DNA of 64,000 nucleotides. Origin: Flavobacteriaceae bacterium. GTDB lineage: Bacteria; Bacteroidota; Bacteroidia; Flavobacteriales; Weeksellaceae. The position numbers were made by a program, and so were the translations under genes. Positions 62,801 through 64,000 of this stretch are shown here, one piece after another. The notes under the pieces were generated by a model. The model searched no databases, had not been told where the DNA came from, and worked only from the letters and a program-made list of their open reading frames with translations. Each line of letters opens with the position of its first letter. The stretch's first letter is position 1. Location: the NCBI GenBank assembly GCA_004359435.1, contig PTET01000001.1:208307-272306 (forward strand). The letters run 5' to 3'.

Positions 62801-63369
62801 GATTGCTTTTGTGCAAAGAAAGCATCCAACTTGGTGAATACGAAAAATGGCTTCCCAACCTTTTTTCATTCTTGGGATTGCTCCTTGTTTTGAGAGCCTT
62901 TGGTGAGAAAAAATCGCCCAAACTGGCATTTCTGCTTTTGATGTTCGGTCATCTGTGGATGACTTTGGCCATCGGTTTTAACGAAACTTTTTCCAATCAA
63001 GAAATTCTGATTTATCTCTCTGGAATTCTTTTGGGAGGATTTTTGGGGGTTTTGAGCCTTTGGATTCTGAGAAACAAAGAGAAGGGAAACTACGGACTAG
63101 ACAAATACTACGGACACGTGTATGAACATCCAAGGCTTGCCTTTGTATTTCTGATTTCTTGTTTGTGTTTGATGGGATTTCCTATTACCAGTACCTTTTT
63201 GGGGGTAGACATCATTTTTAGCCACATCAGACAAGACCAGTTTTTCTTGGCATTTTTCAATGCAATGGCTTTTGTCATTGGTGGGATGGTTTGCATGAGA
63301 ATTTATGGGAGAATCTATCTGGGAAGACACATCAAAACCTATCACGAGGTCCCGTACAAATCCAATTGA
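59857..63369 (+). CDS. DabA-DabB fused reading frame (N-terminally truncated inorganic carbon transporter)
   Basis: Residues 1 to about 610 match DabA (DUF2309), the carbonic-anhydrase-like half of the DAB bicarbonate/CO2 uptake system. The zinc-site residues are present: C159 and D161 in FCIDDREE, H330 in GHGAS, C345 in DCGAC; the His-Cys spacing of 15 equals that of Halothiobacillus DabA (H524, C539). That numbering implies about 190 N-terminal residues missing; coding sense continues back to about 59831, where tRNA-Asn bases begin, so the GTG start is nominal. Residues about 625-1170 match the NuoL-like membrane subunit DabB (YDKITAVY onward), without its first 60-70 residues. The fusion is in frame. 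Confidence 0.8.
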   Translation: MSYFKGKRAKKLLFEPLSLQSLLTEIVGDESLFGLYLFDGQFAHPGWSGMVAMLDENPQMLIHKKPISLEDFILVELLLEIDALDAHFGGNWAPLGIKMSGEDKDSLSFPDEILGELDKVYRLWQEAFEWTYYDQVAAGFSAVSAPQKSEKPRFQAFFCIDDREESIRRYAEKEIPLLDTFGTPGHFNILTHFLPEHAKFHTKICPAPAVAKHIILEKESSKKIAKEKTFSKNNHSLLYGWLNSTTQGFVSAFKLVSNIFHPKHQESAVASFQHMGEDSILTIENTSVEDKYMDLQIGFTPEEMANCVYGVFATTGLLSGYAPLVYFIGHGASSINNTHYAGYDCGACSGRPGSVNARAIAFMANHPRVRELLREKSVDIPKETYFVGGLHDTTKDEIYFYDVQNIPENLQDSHREFSRGMEIALDKNAAERSRRFILQSDKKDIHKKHKQVKERAVSLFEPRPEYNHATNCLTFIGRRNSMHNLFLDRRSFLNSYDYSTDPDGIWLGNILGAAAPVCGGINLEYYFSRVDRERLGAGTKLPHNVMGLIGVANGADGDLRPGLPFQMVEIHDPLRLMMVIEQFPEVILQTLERSAPNNWIFLPQKHMISEEFDIFKNEHNHFFLSFYYDKITAVYWVIGSFLTFLISTYSRVYLHREKGYKRFFNTILFFFFGYHVIIFAGNFETLFVGWEILGLSSFLLIAFYRERYLPVRNALKVFSIYRLGDVGIILAMWASHHLWHENITFMKLNDQTLVHEHLTEHSGVGIFISLMLLLAAAAKSAQLPFSSWLPRAMEGPTPSSAIFYGSLSVHFGAFLLLRTLEFWHEQTSVRIIIGLLGLSSALVATAISRVQSSVKTQIAYSSIAQIGIIFIEIALELEVLALVHFAGNAFLRTYQLLTSPSAVSYLIREQVYNYQEEPKTDIPFSKRMVATLYQLGVMEFRLDEFLHRFVFRPLRNLGHKLDFIAPKNVLYLLLPTFLLGWRLLLCKESIQLGEYEKWLPNLFSFLGLLLVLRAFGEKKSPKLAFLLLMFGHLWMTLAIGFNETFSNQEILIYLSGILLGGFLGVLSLWILRNKEKGNYGLDKYYGHVYEHPRLAFVFLISCLCLMGFPITSTFLGVDIIFSHIRQDQFFLAFFNAMAFVIGGMVCMRIYGRIYLGRHIKTYHEVPYKSN

Positions 63370-63464
63370 CACAGTTTTTTCAAATCAAAATCTTCGGGGT
63401 AAAATAAACACACAACACACTTCACTTTTTCTACTATTTAAATATTATATAAAAAATATACATC

Positions 63465-64000
63465 ATGTTTACAAACGATAAAACCAAAAAAATTCCAGCA
63501 GATGGATTGGCTGGACTCAAAGAAAATTTCAAGGACGATGCCATTTCTGGATTCATTGTCTTTTTGCTTGCTCTTCCCTTAAGTTTGGGGATTTCTAAGG
63601 CATCAGATTTTCCACCCATTATGGGGCTTTTCACTGCTATTATTGGAGGAATTGTGGTGAGTTTGATAATGGGGTCTAAACTCACCATCAAAGGACCTGC
63701 TGCTGGACTGATTGTGATTGTGGCGGGTTCTGTAGCCGATTTTGGAAAAGGAGACCCCATTTTGGGATGGAAATTGGCATTGGGTGCCATGTTTGTTGCA
63801 GGTATAGTGCAGATTCTCTTTGGACTGCTCAAAATGGGAAAATTGGCGGATTTTTTTCCCCTTTCTGCCATTCACGGGATGCTGGCTGCCATTGGAATCA
63901 TCATCATTGCCAAACAGATTCCCATCCTGCTGAACGACAATCCAGCACTAGCCAAAGGACATGGACCTCTGAAACTCATAGCGGACATTCCTACGTTTAT
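63465..64000 (+). CDS. SulP family anion transporter (3' end beyond window)
   Basis: The visible 178 residues begin MFTNDKTKKIPADGLAGLKE and show ISGFIVFLLALPLSLGISKA, IIGGIVVSLIMGSKLTIKGPAAGLI and GMLAAIGIIIIAKQIPILL, the first membrane helices of SulP transporters with the TIKGPAAG motif. In this setting, 95 bases after the DAB frame, bicarbonate is a more likely substrate than sulfate. The C-terminal STAS part, if any, is outside the window. Confidence 0.9.
   Translation, partial: MFTNDKTKKIPADGLAGLKENFKDDAISGFIVFLLALPLSLGISKASDFPPIMGLFTAIIGGIVVSLIMGSKLTIKGPAAGLIVIVAGSVADFGKGDPILGWKLALGAMFVAGIVQILFGLLKMGKLADFFPLSAIHGMLAAIGIIIIAKQIPILLNDNPALAKGHGPLKLIADIPTF

Overview
The window reads as a chromosomal contig of a flavobacterium-like member of the Bacteroidota. 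Evidence: DUF3098 behind FtsX, a PorW/SprE-type TPR lipoprotein of type IX secretion, DUF4230, DUF4286 and DUF2461 proteins, an ExbB-ExbD-ExbD block, an MvaD mevalonate-pathway enzyme, lipoproteins with an acidic or Lys-rich patch after the lipidated Cys, and repeated promoters of the Bacteroidota type (TTG or TTTG, 19-20 bases, TAnnTTTG). The DNA is A+T rich with short intergenic gaps.

Layout. 1-1.8 kb: 3' part of ftsX, DUF3098, truB. 1.9-4.1 kb: a four-gene accessory block (membrane protein, methyltransferase, DUF2071, DoxX-like). 4.2-8.2 kb: DUF4286, EamA exporter, DUF4230, a broken greA, a HIT protein, a histidine kinase. 8.3-20.5 kb: M20 peptidase, DUF2461, GH3-like protein, M23 peptidase, PorW/SprE, bactofilin, PD-(D/E)XK nuclease, a second DUF4230, a LolC/E-type permease, rbfA. 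20.6-30.4 kb: a CAT-anticodon tRNA, TPR protein, M19-like dipeptidase, tyrS, CBM9-like protein, MscS channel, mvaD, pth, enoyl-CoA hydratase. 30.5-41.5 kb: an accessory stretch with secreted lipoproteins, two tandem penicillin-acylase paralogues plus a third fragment, lepA, two tandem lipoproteins and a truncated ferritin-like gene. 41.5-49.8 kb: exb block, thrS-infC-rpmI-rplT, LptF/G permease, broken tgt, broken folD, queE. 49.8-59.7 kb: GDPD, GNAT, PhoB/PhoR-like pair, YraN, LD-carboxypeptidase, EEP protein, Lrp, feoA-feoB with a Cys-rich partner, rseP. 59.8-64 kb: a truncated tRNA-Asn running into a fused DabA-DabB reading frame and a SulP transporter, i.e. an inorganic-carbon uptake locus.

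The strongest unusual signal is a series of clean internal deletion scars. greA, tgt, folD, the exbB/exbD boundary, a ferritin-like gene and the tRNA-Asn/dabA boundary each join two well-preserved ends across missing coding sequence, and greA also carries an exact 35-base copy of its own upstream region. The flanks show no point-mutation decay, and at least folD and the tRNA should be costly to lose. The scars are therefore either very recent real events or artefacts of amplification or assembly; only reads can decide. The dabA-dabB fusion may be another such scar that happened to stay in frame.

A second signal is a three-copy family of intergenic two-hairpin elements (about 9.73, 24.45 and 31.17 kb) whose stems differ by paired, compensating changes. 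A third is the penicillin-acylase array: two full paralogues and a short internally deleted 3' relic lying beyond an unrelated secreted-protein gene. I saw no CRISPR array, transposase, rRNA or prophage.
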